64,000 bases of DNA, from positions 1,240,001 through 1,304,000 of the forward strand of contig JARUPY010000088.1 in assembly GCA_029817715.1 (NCBI GenBank). The letters run 5' to 3'. The translations under genes and the position numbers were made by a program. The notes beneath the pieces are model-generated. The model searched no databases, was not told the DNA's origin, and was given only the letters and a program-made list of their open reading frames with translations. Of the stretch, positions 1 to 11,419 are shown in pieces (within the stretch, counting starts at the first letter, position 1; each line of letters opens with the position of its first letter). The stretch comes from Melastoma dodecandrum (Eukaryota; Streptophyta; Magnoliopsida; Myrtales; Melastomataceae).

Positions 1-1707
1 TCCAAAATTCTCTTATCGCACAATTTACACAAACAAATTTTGGCTTCTTATTTGATCAAACAATTCTTAATATCTCTGTGATACGCTATACTTAGGTTTA
101 TACATTTAGTCCCTTGAGCTTTTTTGTGCGTTGTTCACGGCCGTATTCGAGCAAGGATTGTGAGTGGGGAAGGACTTAGTCGTAATTAATTATAAGTGTA
201 GGCATTGAAGTTTTATTAATGTCGAAATACTGTCGTTCAGGCAAAAAACTATATGTTATATCGATATGCGTAATATTGATATTATATAAATTCACGTCCG
301 ACTCATTTATATATTGGGTTTAGAAATGTGGCCTAGCACATATGTTGGCAGAATTAAGCCCAATTCAATTATAGATTTAAATGATGTTAAATATGGCTTT
401 ACCCATGCATAGACAGACACATTCATGGTCTTGCTCATACTCTAACCTAATGTATAATCCAGCACAATATGGTCCTTAAGCCCGTGTTTCTTTGTCCTGC
501 TTCGCATAAAGAAGACACGTACGAATTCTTCAACTCCTATAAATAGGAGTCCGCTTCCCTCATAGAGACAATTTCAAGATTGATGAACTCCTTAGCTCGG
601 TGAAGCTCTCGAGCACTAATAAATAACTAATGGAATCATAAACAAAATTTCAAACACATGGTAGGTCCGCACCGACTTCTACCGTCATGGCTTCCTGGAA
701 AACAATGGCATCAGCTTCTCCTTTTTTTGTAATCTCGTCTCACTTCATCGATGATACGCAGAATAAGTTGGTATGCGTTCCGATCAGATCAGCAGAGGAG
801 GCCGATTCTTCGCGTGATAAAATGTTCAGGGGAAGATGACATTATGCGTTGAATTGCATATATAGGGAGTAGTACTGCACATCCATTAAGCTGGAGCTCG
901 TTAGGCCCCACAAGGCTAGCCGGCTGAAGGCAATATTCCGAAGGAGCACATCGAATGCCTCCGTGAGCAAGGCCAATTCCGACAACGGATCCGTGTTCTG
1001 CAAAGGGAGGCATTATCCCTTCCCCGGGTTTTAAGAAGAAAACTTGTAATATCCAAACTTGTGTTATTGCAAATTTGGTGACATAATGTCATTTGAAGTT
1101 TGATTAAAACATAAGATAAAGTTTGATCTCGGGTTTTCCCGGCCACCATCCTCCTCCAATTTCAGAAAATTTGAGAAGATCCTGCACGCCGGGACGGTGT
1201 CATAAATCGTGGAATTTTCTGCAGGAACGAGGATATCCTCAAGGATATCTGTGCTGCTTGTATCCCGCTTCACAGCCCTTCCGATTTCATTGCAGATATG
1301 ACTCGTTGTTGGAAGAGGTCTAGGCTTAGAACTGCGAGCGACATCCCCTACCATTTGGTGGATTTTTTGGGAGGGAGGGTTGAAATCATCGGCTTTTGGC
1401 CGCACTGAAATGATTTGGTTACTCGTAATAAAGAAACAACGTTGAAAAATCACTGAACATGAAATATAAAGTATGACATACTTTTATCTAATAGTTTTTG
1501 AATTTTTAGACATCGTCCGTCCGCCGTAACAAAAAAAAAACTTTGGTTTAAATTTACTAGTACATCTTTCTCCTTCTTGTGTTATTATTACCGGAAGTTA
1601 GAAGACTGACGACTCTAGGGTGTCATTTGATATCAGACATTTTTGGTAGGGGAGTTCGATGTGGTAATATTATCTACACACGCATTTTTTTAATTCCCAA
1701 CGTTATC
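1..1707. other. Unannotated left flank
   Basis: No complete gene is recognised. The stretch is AT-rich up to about 650. On the minus strand between about 1330 and 780 there are two short open stretches that look mildly coding, one preceded by a splice-acceptor-like CTTTGCAG near 1002, but I cannot match them to a family. The part nearest 1708 should hold the 3' UTR of the IDD gene. Confidence 0.4.
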
Positions 1708-3909
1708 TCAGACGTCCCAGATGGTCTTTTCCATGGCTGCGTGGTTGGGCATGTGGTGGTTCGGGTGTTGTCCGAAGCCGTCGTGGCCCATGACGGGTGG
1801 TGGCAGACTATGGGGATTGTTGTCCTGCATCCTGTTGCTGCCGTTCCTAACTCCTTGTCTTGATTGGCCGCTGCTTATCCCCAACAAGTCTAGGGTCATC
1901 CTGTCGGTTCCATTTGGGGTGTTGTTGCCGCCAAACATCGGTAATGGTCTTGATACTGTCCCCTTTCCGGGAACAGGTGCAGGGTTGATGTTGCTTACTG
2001 AGGATGCAGAGTCCTGTTGTCGAGGTTGATGGTTGCCCATGTTCTTCACCCTGAAACTCCCCTGATCTCCTCCTCCCATGAACATGCTCGTGAACATCTC
2101 CCGTGAGCTGCTGAGGCCGCCCTCCATGAGCTGTGCCATATGACTGCCAAAGACCCCATTGAGATTCATACCGGTTATAGTGGGCGTTTGTTCTTGCTGC
2201 TGTGGTCGGTAGCCTTGGTCGTAACCCTGCTGCTGCTGCTGCTGTTGTTGTTGCTGTAATAGGTTGCCGTCACTGCCAAATGCTGCTGTTGCAGGGGGCG
2301 GTGGCGGCGGTCCAGCAGAGGAAGAAAGCTGCTCGGGGCAGGCCATGCTGGTTGCGAACGTCTTCTGGTGCACCATGGGGGAGTTCATGCCTGTGCTTGC
2401 CGTGGCACCCATCTGCGCCGCCTTCTGGAGCAGGGCGGTGGCAGACATATGAGCAGCGCCCACACCGAGGCCAGCAAGGAGCGAGGAGGTAGAGGCCTTG
2501 CTGTCCTGGATGTGGTATCCAAAGGGAGTGTTGGGGCCAGAGGAGATCTGCGACCCGAGCTGTAGCGGTGAGGGGGAGGGCGAAGGGGATGACGAGCTGA
2601 TCGGCTTGAAGAGCGCGGCTGGGGAGAACATCGGGGATTGAGGGATGCTGATGGGCTTGTAAGGCATGGAGCTGTGATCTCCGGGGGATGAGCCGAGGTG
2701 TATTTTCGGGTTGTAGAAGTCAATGAGCAGGGCAGATGGATTGGAAGATGGGTTAGACAGTGGTCGGGATGACATAAGCTCTGAGGGGATCTGTGACGGG
2801 ACTCCACCGCTGCCCCCCATCATCCCTTGCTGTTGTTGCTGCTGTTGGTTGTTCACCTTCTTGTTCTCCTCTGCCAAGGCGTCGCAGAATGCTCTGTGAG
2901 TGACGAAACTGTCCCTCCTGCGATCCAGAAGTTTACTTAACTTAAGTCAGGAATTGGGATCTCCGATCATTCCCCCGATCTCATAAATGTATGCTTTCCA
3001 CCGGTCACGGTTCAGAACGACATGAATACGATAAGCAATTCAATGAACATACTTATTAAACTAAATATGTTTACTATGCTTATACTAACATCATATGTTA
3101 TTTCAATAATGAAAAAGCTAACAGTAGGCGCAGCGCTTGATCAGGACAGGTGATCGAGGATGCTAACCTGGAGAAGATGGTGCCGCAATCGCACTTGTAC
3201 TCCCGTGTGCCGCAAGTCTTCTGATGTGCCTTCAAGTCGGACTGCACCGCATACTTCTTAGAGCACATGTCGCACTTCCACTTCTTCTCCCCGTGCTTAC
3301 GGCTGAAGTGCTTTTTGATCCCAGTGAGGTCGCCTAGTGCCCTCACTGGGTTGTGGTGGACGCACGTTGGCTCGGGACATACATACACCCTCTTCCTGGG
3401 TTCAGTCCCTGTCCTCTGCCGGAGCTTCCATGGCAGGTTATGCCCCCTCCTGTGCAGCTGCAGGTTCTGGTCCCTCTGGAAACCCTTGTTGCAAATTTCA
3501 CACACGAATCTGTTCCTTGCGATCAGTGTCGTAGGAGATAACACCACCACCTCCGCCGTGGGGTCTACATTTTAAATCATTTCACGACTTCTCACACAAC
3601 CAAAAACATTCCTTCACAAACATAAGTAGAAAAGGAGAGACAGATCTCCTTGCCTGGAGTCCCGGGGAGGCTACGCTTCTTCTTTGGAGGAACCTGACGT
3701 TGAGGGGACAAGGCAGTCTCAACACCACCCATGTTCGAGTTCGGCAGGAGGACCGGTGTCTGATGACCATGTTCTCCACCCTGCCCCTGCTGAATCTGAA
3801 TCAGCTGGGGCTGCGGGTTGTGGTCCCCGAGCAAGGCGTGCCTTTGGACGACCTCTTCGCCCGTGTTACCGGAAGAGAAGCTCCAGTCTTCCCCCGAGAA
3901 GTTCAACAT
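1708..3909 (-). CDS. IDD-family C2H2 zinc-finger transcription factor
   Basis: Nuclear DNA-binding regulator of the plant INDETERMINATE DOMAIN family. The model has three exons, 3909-3654, 3564-3168 and 2917-1708, giving 620 residues. In order it shows an N-terminal region ending in a basic PPKKKR nuclear signal and LPGTP; the ID domain with two C2H2 fingers (about residues 105-176, including [19 protein letters not shown]) and two C2HC fingers (about 181-229); two polyglutamine runs; and the family motifs [15 protein letters not shown] (near 376) and TLDLLG (near 560). These C-terminal motifs are typical of IDD proteins. Intron 1 uses a GC donor (CCAG then GCAAGG on the minus strand) and intron 2 is GT-AG. 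An upstream coding exon cannot be excluded, because ATACAAGG just before the start follows a good polypyrimidine-AG. The family call is firm; the paralogue is not determined. Confidence 0.92.
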
Positions 3910-4070
3910 CTCGGACCCCTTGTTCCTCCCTTGTATCTAAAAGAAAAAAAAAAACAACAGTTCCCAAAAGGAGGAAGACAAATTGCTTCCAAAGGTGAGA
4001 AAGATTAAATTTAGGACTTTGTTCTTCTAAAGTTTCTGTGTGTCTATTTCTTCCTTTGGATTTATGTAGA

Positions 4071-4082
4071 GTTTATATAAAC
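4071..4082 (-). promoter_or_regulatory. TATA box of the IDD gene
   Basis: GTTTATATAAAC is a perfect 12-bp palindrome about 165 bases upstream of the IDD start codon on the minus strand. It fits a TATA element with a 5' UTR of roughly 130 bases. Position and sequence are seen; use is inferred. Confidence 0.55.
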
Positions 4083-5817
4083 ATTGGGTGGGGGCAATAT
4101 GGGAATTAACGTTTTTGAAAAACAATAAAAGTTTTTTAATTTAATTAATAACCATATTTAATATCAAGCCCTCCATTTTAATCACAGGTCTTAAAAATTT
4201 TCCTTTCGGATTAGGAAATGGAGAAGTACCACATAATATTAAAATATTAAGTTTTTTTTTGTATAATTTCATGAAATCTTTTTTTTTTTTTTGCTGATAT
4301 GTTATTTTGGAACAAAAAACTGTGGTGTTTTTGGCATGGCCTATATTTAAAATTAGTAACATATTCATTGACGTTGTCGTGATCAAAGTTTCTTCCATCT
4401 TCTTCTTCTTCTTTCCCAAGCTTCCCTTTCCTTGTTAATGTCGTAAACACACAATGGAAACACGCCAAATAAATAATTCAAAAAGTAATACACTGCCGGG
4501 GTTTATCCGTCTTACAACAGTAATTTAGGACAGCTCGTTATAACTCGTAATAATTTACAAATCACTAGTAACGTCATAAACGACTGAACTTTACACGATT
4601 CGACGGGAATCTGAGTTTTCAAGTCTGTGGTTGCTTGCGAGTGGCGAACATCCTTGCCTGATTGTCGTCGCATCAGTTCATTCGTTATCCTATGTGTCAT
4701 TCGCACTGGCGTCGCAACCATAATGATCCATTCCAGTGTTTGTCTTGGCCAGCAGATTAGTCCTTACATTAGTCCGTTTCTTCAGTTGGTGTTGGCTGGC
4801 CTTTGGCATGGTGAGATGTGTCCTTTCCTACCCTAAGTTATTATCTCCGGGAAGAAACTGTCTTAATTTGCTTCGTGATTAAGATGAGCAAAGCTCGATA
4901 GCGACCGTCGATCGACGTCATCTCATCCTTCCAAAGTTGCCGTCGGATTAAACCATGTCCTCCAGACCCTTATAACTTATCTGTCGTGACAGCAAACGAA
5001 ATTCGTGACATTCTGTTTGTCTTTTGGGATCAAAACATTCGTTGTGAAGAGTAATGAAGGGGACATTCACATCATCCCCAAAGAAACATCAGTTTTTTCT
5101 TTATTATCATAGAAAGGCATATCGCGGCTATCATTACTATATTCGATTAACGAGCGCAGTACGCGAAAACAGCGTTTATACCCCTGTGCCACTCTGGCCT
5201 AAAACGCAGATGGGGATGACAACCACCCGTGGTTACTTCTGAATAGTCCGAATATGCCTTTTGGAAATCGCTGTGATGGTGGCCGAATCTGAGACGCCGT
5301 TTGGTTTCAATCCCTCGCCATTTTCCTATTGCTCGAAACGGTCATTGAGGATGACTGTGGCCAATGTGTTACGAAAGTCGTAGTGAGAAACCAAGGACGA
5401 AACCGGCTGAGAAATGAGGAACAACAAAAGGACGCTTAGGATACAAATAGAAAAGGAAAAGGAAAACCCTAATGAGACGGTCGCCTCGAAGAAAAGAACC
5501 TTGCGGTCCCAACAAAACAACGACCCTCCTCGCCATTGTTTTCATCGACACTTTGGCCCCGTAAGGTTACAAGGAAGGAAATGCCTCGCAACAACGTAAA
5601 TGACAGCAGATCTTCGACAGCACGGCTCTTTGTTTGACACGCCAAACTTTTTTCTTTGTAAAACGATGGAATATCCCGAAAATGACGGACGTGCACGCCC
5701 TATTTCAAAAGCAAAGGAAAAACCATTCCGACGATGTAACCGATCGTAAAGACGGCTGCCGATGCCGCGGAAAATGACATCTGTTACTTAGGAGAGATGA
5801 ATTCCGGGAATGATTCA
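4083..5817. other. Intergenic region upstream of the IDD gene
   Basis: AT-rich upstream DNA of the IDD gene (T runs near 4250-4290) followed by sequence of mixed composition up to the TRIM insertion site. I see no gene, RNA or clear repeat in it. Confidence 0.45.
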
Positions 5818-5892
5818 GAAGTGGTTAGAATATCGGACCGGCTCATGTGCCGAGCCCAGTGGGGTTTTCTCTAAAACCAATTGGCTGTAGAG

Positions 5893-6203
5893 TGTAGGAT
5901 TAATTGGGGTAATGGGCTCCCGTCATGGACTGGGGTGCTGGAGTGCTGAACGCTTGCTGGGCTACTGGAGCTTAAGCCCTTAAGAACAATGTGAGAAAAG
6001 AAAGTTGGGAAAGGACAAAAGCTGGTAGAAAAGAAGGAGTGTGACGGTGTCTGCAATTCTACCAACGGTGCTGCAGTGTCCCCGTAATTCATTACAGCAG
6101 TATCAAGTCTGCTTTTTAACCGTATCTGTTTAGAATCAATATAAAGAAACAATTGTACATTCACTCAGAGTAATGAATCGAAAGAGACTGAAGCTCCTTC
6201 CCT

Positions 6204-6250
<47 letters not shown>

Positions 6251-6325
6251 CCTTCTCTGTTTTCTGTCTCTGTTCTCTTCTCTGTTGCTATCACCTTCTT
6301 CTTCTTCCTCTTCGAACCTTCTTCA
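5893..6325 (+). repeat. 5' LTR of the Copia element
   Basis: 433 bp, starting TGTAGGATTAATTGG and ending ACCTTCTTCA. It carries a (CTT)n tract near 6205-6250 that differs from the CCCTTCTT repeat in the 3' LTR. The remainder matches the 3' LTR base for base by eye. Confidence 0.95.
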
Positions 6326-6382
6326 TGGTATCAGAGCCCCCTGTCTAACCACTATCATCGATCCTTTCTTTCTGAAATCTAA

Positions 6383-9300
6383 ATGGCTGAAGAAACACCT
6401 TTAACTCCTTCTCTGCACTCTGGTGGAAATGAGTCTGGGATTAACACTGCCGGAAGTGCAACCTCTCAGATACCCCATCCGATTCAACTCCCCTCTAGTT
6501 TCTTCTCCTCAACTCTGAAATTAGAAGACGGGAACTATGTCCTGTGGAAGGGACAAATGCTCGCTGCAATTGTCGCAGGTGGGTACGAAGAATTCATCTA
6601 CGGTACGACACAGCCTCCAGCAATGTTCTTAGATGAGGCTACCCAGGTGGTGAATCCGGAGTATAGAGTATGGCAGCGGACAGACAAGTCCGTCATGAGC
6701 TTCCTGTTCTCATCCTTGACTTCGGAGCCGCTTAGCCAGGTGGTGTGCTGTGGCACATCGCATGAAGTGTGGGAGAGCCTCCGACAGCGTTTTGAATCAA
6801 ATTCAACAACCAGAGTTATAAACCTGCGCATTCAGATGCAGCAAGTCAAGAAGGAAGGTAAATCCATGCAGCAGTACTTGAACATGGTAAAAATGTATTC
6901 AGACCAACTGGCTGCGATTGGGGAGGCGGTTCGCTACAAGGATTACGTCTGGTATCTTCTCGAAGGGTTGCCGGCCGAATATGACCCGGTAGTTACTGCT
7001 ATCTACAGCAGACCGGATGAGCCAACAGTAGAGGAAGTCCACAATCTTCTCCTGAACTTTGACATTCGACTGGAGAAGCGTCAAGTCGTCGAGAGCGTTC
7101 TACCTCAGGTACAGTTCTCCAATCTTTCTCTCTCTGCAGGTGGACACAGTGCTCAGCCCAGGTCCTATTCTCCTCGTCCTCATACTACCAGACCAAATAC
7201 ATACCAGCAAACACAGCCACCTACAAACCCCTCAAACCCATCTGTTACACCACCCTATATGCCTCCCTTAACACAACCCGAAACCTATCAGCACATTACC
7301 AACCAGCAGCCGGGTGTTCTGGGAAAACCACCTTACAGACCTTCACCTACTCCACAGTTCCAGAGAGGACCAACTCGACCATTTTTCCGGCCAAAACCTC
7401 GCTGCCAGATATGCTACAAAATTGGCCACACCGCACAGACCTGTTACTACAGAATGAATCCAGCTGCCATTCCCGTCCAACCTCAGACAAACTTTACATC
7501 ATACCAATCACCATACATATATCCCGCACCAGCATACCAGCTACCTCAAGAGCCAAAGCACCCACATCAGCCTACTCAAAACTCCCTTGCCGCTGATGAC
7601 TGGATAATGGATACGGGTGCAACTCATCATGTCACCCCAGTTCTTCCTGACCTACACACTGTGTCACCTTATCAGGGTAAGTCCTCTATTATGGTAGGGA
7701 ATGGACAACATCTACAGATTGCTCATACTGGCTCAAAAATATTGAACCCCCTTTCAAACTCTTATCCATTATACCTTAACCAAGTTTTACATTCCCCGTC
7801 CTTGTCCCAACGTCTGATTAGTATTTCACAGTTGTGTTTTGACAATAATGTCATAGTTGAATTCCACTCTGATGGTTTTCTTATTAAGGACAAGGGGAAC
7901 AATCAACCTCTTCTTCAGGGTCCCCTGCATCTCGGACTCTACAAACTGCCTGTCCAAACCCAGCTGATCCCTAAAGCTTCAGCCGTGCCTACTGCTCCTC
8001 ACTCTCCATCTCCAGCTGCTTTAATCACCACCAAACCAGAAGATTACACCAGATGGCACTGCAGATTAGGACATCCCAGCACAGAAACTCTACATATAGT
8101 TATACCTTCTTGTAAACAAAGCAAGTCGACTCTATGTCAATCTTGCGTGCTTAGTAAACATCATAGGTTGTCATTCCCTCTTTCAGATTCCAACTCTGTT
8201 ATACCCTTTCAGTTGGTTCATACCGACTTGTGGGGTCCCTCCCCTATTTCATCGAAAACTGGAGTGAGATTTTTCATGCTCTTTATTGATGATGCTACAA
8301 GGTTTACATGGATATACTTCCTAACAGATAAATCTCAAGCCTCGCATGCCTTTGTTCAATTCTACAATCTGGTTCGAAACTCTTTTCATAAGTCTATCCA
8401 AATGGTTCGGTCAGATTGGGGGGGAGAATTCCGACCACTACATAAATTCTTCCTTCAACATGGCATAACTCACCAAATATCCTGCCCCTATACTCCACAG
8501 CAGAACGGTAGGGTTGAGCGGAAAAACAGACACGTCGTTGAAGTTGGTTTGTGTCTTCTCTTTCATTCTGGAATTCCTCAATCGTTCTGGCCATATGCCT
8601 TCCATGAAGCAGTGAATCTTATAAATATATTACCATCTAGAGTCCTGCAAAACAGATCACCTTATGAAAGTCTTCACAAGGTGAAACCATCTTACTCTCA
8701 TCTTCGGGTCTTTGGTTGTCTTTGCTACCCTTCATTACGGCCTTATAACAAACACAAATTACAACCCCGATCCACTCCATGTGTATTATTGGGAAGAAGT
8801 TTTTCACATAAGGGATATCTGTGCTATGATAGATCCACCAGCAAAGTCTATATCTCTCGGGATGTAGTCTTTGATGAAGAGATATTTCCCTTTCATTCAT
8901 CTGTAATAGATAAACAATCTGATCAACATGTCTCATGTCCTTCATTTATTCTAAATCCAATCCTTCCAATACCCGTTCCGCCTTCTACACCTTCAATTAG
9001 AACCCCAGCACCTGAATCTTCGAAAGTACCTTCAGTTACCACTCCGGTATTACCTTCCTCTCCAGAGAAATCAGTTGAGCAATCTGATGATGTATCGAGT
9101 CCAGATCCTCCCAGGAAGGGCTTACCTTCACAGAGGGAACCACAGCTTGATCAGAACATTCATCCTATGATAACTCGAGCCAAATCAGGGATATTCAAAC
9201 CCAAACTGCTAGTGACTACAACCTCTCTTAATTCTCTCCCAATACCAGCGCAAAACCATCCCCTCTCGTCACCTATACCAACCGAACCTTTTGACTTGGC

Positions 9301-10939
9301 TGAAGCACTGGATACACCGGTTTGGAAGGAAGCTATGGAGGCTGAACTTGAGGCACTGAAGAAAAATAATATGTGGGAGCTGGTTCCAGTCACTGGATTG
9401 GAGAAGGTTATAGGGTGCAAGTGGGTATATAAAGTGAAACTCCAGTCCAATGGTGCCCTGGAACGCTGCAAGGCTAGATTGGTCGCCAAGGGATTTCATC
9501 AAACTCCAGGTTTGGATTACAAAGAAACGTTCAGTCCAGTTGTGAAACATCAAACCATTCGGGTAGTGCTTTGTCTTGCAGTAACCTTCGGCTGGAAACT
9601 AACGCAGCTTGACGTTCATAATGCGTTTCTTAATGGAGATCTGCAGGAGACAGTGTTTATGTCACAGCCACCTGGATTTGCAAGTACAACATACCCAAAT
9701 CATGTTTGTAAGCTCACAAAGGCTCTTTATGGACTTAGACAAAGTCCACGAGCGTGGTACTTAAAGCTCAGTGGGTTCTTGATTCAGTGGGGTTTCTGCA
9801 ATTCCAAATCAGATGCTTCCTTATTCTATAAGCATTCAACGGAAGGGGTGATTATTCTATTGGTTTATGTTGATGATATCATAGTGACTGGTTCTGATGT
9901 GAAGGCTATTAATGCACTCTTGCCAGAATTGAACAGTCAGTTTGCCCTGAAAGACTTGGGTAACTTATCCTATTTTCTGGGATTTCAAGTGCTTCGGGAG
10001 GGATCAATTATTCATCTGTCCCAGGAGAAATACATTCGGGACCTCCTCAGTAAAGCCAATATGAGCAACAGCAAGCCTGTTCCTTCCCCAATGGCCACAA
10101 ATCAGCAGCTGTCCAAATATGAAGGAGATCCTCTGGATGATCCTATGGAATACAGGAGTCTCGTTGGTGCATTACAATATTGCACTAACACCAGGCCTGA
10201 CATAAGCTTCGCAGTGAATAAATGTTGTCAATTCCTGCAGCAACCAACAGATATGCATCTAAAATCTGTTAAGAGGATCATGCGTTACCTGCAGGGTACT
10301 AGTACTCATGGATTGACAATCTCAGCCTCTGATTCGTTTCAGATAGCTTGCTTCACAGATGCAGATTGGGCTAGCTGCATCGATGATAGGAGGAGTACTA
10401 GCGCTTACTGCACGTTCCTTGGCTCCAACCTAATCTCGTGGTCCTCTCAGAAGCAAACGGTTGTAGCCCGGTCCAGCACTGAAGCCGAGTACAGAGCACT
10501 TGCTAACGGGGCAGCTGAGGTGATCTGGTTACAACGACTTCTTGTGGAGTTGAATGTCCCTGCTGGGTATCCTTCGACTCTTTATTGCGACAACCAAAGT
10601 GCGATCCAGCTTGCAGCTAATCCAATCCTTCATGCCAGAACCAAGCACGTTGAAATTGATTTTCATTTCATACGTGAGAAGGTAATGAATAGCACTCTGC
10701 AGATTCAGCATGTCTGGTCTGAAAATCAGTTGGCCGATCCACTAACCAAGGTGATTCCCCTGCAACGTTTTCTGGATATACGAAGTCGGTTAACAGTTCT
10801 TAGCAGGTCTGAATACAAGGAATATTTACGATTACAAAGTCAATTGTGTTTGAAGAGAAGCGGTGAGTCAGTTCAGGACGAACATGTGTCGGGTGATGAG
10901 ACAGGGGAAGTGGAAGATGATACTGGAGCTGAAAACTAA
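6383..10939 (+). CDS. Copia gag-pol polyprotein, intact
   Basis: A single open frame of 1518 residues encodes all proteins needed for retrotransposition. In order: a UBN2-type Gag (about 30-240); a zinc knuckle CQICYKIGHTAQTC of form CX2CX4HX4C near 340; an aspartic protease with DTGATHHV near 408; an integrase with an HHCC domain (WHCRLGHPS, CQSC) near 555-590 and a DDE core from HTDLWGP (about 612) to about 705; a reverse transcriptase with YVDDI near 1162; and an RNase H with DADWASC near 1326 and the SSTEAEYRAL motif. The order integrase before reverse transcriptase defines Copia rather than Gypsy. No stop or frameshift is present, so the element could be autonomous. The start ATG lies 57 bases after the LTR. 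Confidence 0.95.
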   Translation: MAEETPLTPSLHSGGNESGINTAGSATSQIPHPIQLPSSFFSSTLKLEDGNYVLWKGQMLAAIVAGGYEEFIYGTTQPPAMFLDEATQVVNPEYRVWQRTDKSVMSFLFSSLTSEPLSQVVCCGTSHEVWESLRQRFESNSTTRVINLRIQMQQVKKEGKSMQQYLNMVKMYSDQLAAIGEAVRYKDYVWYLLEGLPAEYDPVVTAIYSRPDEPTVEEVHNLLLNFDIRLEKRQVVESVLPQVQFSNLSLSAGGHSAQPRSYSPRPHTTRPNTYQQTQPPTNPSNPSVTPPYMPPLTQPETYQHITNQQPGVLGKPPYRPSPTPQFQRGPTRPFFRPKPRCQICYKIGHTAQTCYYRMNPAAIPVQPQTNFTSYQSPYIYPAPAYQLPQEPKHPHQPTQNSLAADDWIMDTGATHHVTPVLPDLHTVSPYQGKSSIMVGNGQHLQIAHTGSKILNPLSNSYPLYLNQVLHSPSLSQRLISISQLCFDNNVIVEFHSDGFLIKDKGNNQPLLQGPLHLGLYKLPVQTQLIPKASAVPTAPHSPSPAALITTKPEDYTRWHCRLGHPSTETLHIVIPSCKQSKSTLCQSCVLSKHHRLSFPLSDSNSVIPFQLVHTDLWGPSPISSKTGVRFFMLFIDDATRFTWIYFLTDKSQASHAFVQFYNLVRNSFHKSIQMVRSDWGGEFRPLHKFFLQHGITHQISCPYTPQQNGRVERKNRHVVEVGLCLLFHSGIPQSFWPYAFHEAVNLINILPSRVLQNRSPYESLHKVKPSYSHLRVFGCLCYPSLRPYNKHKLQPRSTPCVLLGRSFSHKGYLCYDRSTSKVYISRDVVFDEEIFPFHSSVIDKQSDQHVSCPSFILNPILPIPVPPSTPSIRTPAPESSKVPSVTTPVLPSSPEKSVEQSDDVSSPDPPRKGLPSQREPQLDQNIHPMITRAKSGIFKPKLLVTTTSLNSLPIPAQNHPLSSPIPTEPFDLAEALDTPVWKEAMEAELEALKKNNMWELVPVTGLEKVIGCKWVYKVKLQSNGALERCKARLVAKGFHQTPGLDYKETFSPVVKHQTIRVVLCLAVTFGWKLTQLDVHNAFLNGDLQETVFMSQPPGFASTTYPNHVCKLTKALYGLRQSPRAWYLKLSGFLIQWGFCNSKSDASLFYKHSTEGVIILLVYVDDIIVTGSDVKAINALLPELNSQFALKDLGNLSYFLGFQVLREGSIIHLSQEKYIRDLLSKANMSNSKPVPSPMATNQQLSKYEGDPLDDPMEYRSLVGALQYCTNTRPDISFAVNKCCQFLQQPTDMHLKSVKRIMRYLQGTSTHGLTISASDSFQIACFTDADWASCIDDRRSTSAYCTFLGSNLISWSSQKQTVVARSSTEAEYRALANGAAEVIWLQRLLVELNVPAGYPSTLYCDNQSAIQLAANPILHARTKHVEIDFHFIREKVMNSTLQIQHVWSENQLADPLTKVIPLQRFLDIRSRLTVLSRSEYKEYLRLQSQLCLKRSGESVQDEHVSGDETGEVEDDTGAEN

Positions 10940-10970
10940 AGCAGAAGAGAGAGCTCATTTTGAGGGGAAG

Positions 10971-11419
10971 TGTAGGATTAATTGGGGTAATGGGCTCCCG
11001 TCATGGACTGGGGTGCTGGAGTGCTGAACGCTTGCTGGGCTACTGGAGCTTAAGCCCTTAAGAACAATGTGAGAAAAGAAAGTTGGGAAAGGACAAAAGC
11101 TGGTAGAAAAGAAGGAGTGTGACGGTGTCTGCAATTCTACCAACGGTGCTGCAGTGTCCCCGTAATTCATTACAGCAGTATCAAGTCTGCTTTTTAACCG
11201 TATCTGTTTAGAATCAATATAAAGAAACAATTGTACATTCACTCAGAGTAATGAATCGAAAGAGACTGAAGCTCCTTCCCTTCTTCTTCCCTTCTTCTTC
11301 CCTTCTTCTTCCCTTCTTCTTCCCTTCTTCTTCCCTTCTTCTTCCCTTCTCTGTTTTCTGTCTCTGTTCTCTTCTCTGTTGCTATCACCTTCTTCTTCTT
11401 CCTCTTCGAACCTTCTTCA
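10971..11419 (+). repeat. 3' LTR of the Copia element
   Basis: 449 bp, identical by eye to the 5' LTR except at 11278-11350, where a CCCTTCTTCTT-type unit is repeated about six times instead of the plain CTT run. Bounded by the polypurine tract on the left and TAGAG on the right. Confidence 0.95.

Larger units (their letters stand above)
5893..11419 (+). mobile_element. Complete Ty1/copia LTR retrotransposon
   Basis: A full element of 5.5 kb with 5' LTR 5893-6325, 3' LTR 10971-11419, TG...CA termini, initiator-Met-tRNA primer-binding site TGGTATCAGAGC at 6326, a polypurine tract TTTGAGGGGAAG at 10959-10970, target duplication TAGAG and one long uninterrupted polyprotein. The LTRs look identical outside a pyrimidine microsatellite, which implies a very recent insertion. 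It sits inside the TRIM element in the opposite orientation. Confidence 0.96.

Noticed and set aside
6173..6382. Small frame MNRKRLKLLPFFF... in the 5' LTR
   Set aside because: It is a translation of the CTT microsatellite inside the LTR, also present in the 3' LTR; no evidence of a protein.
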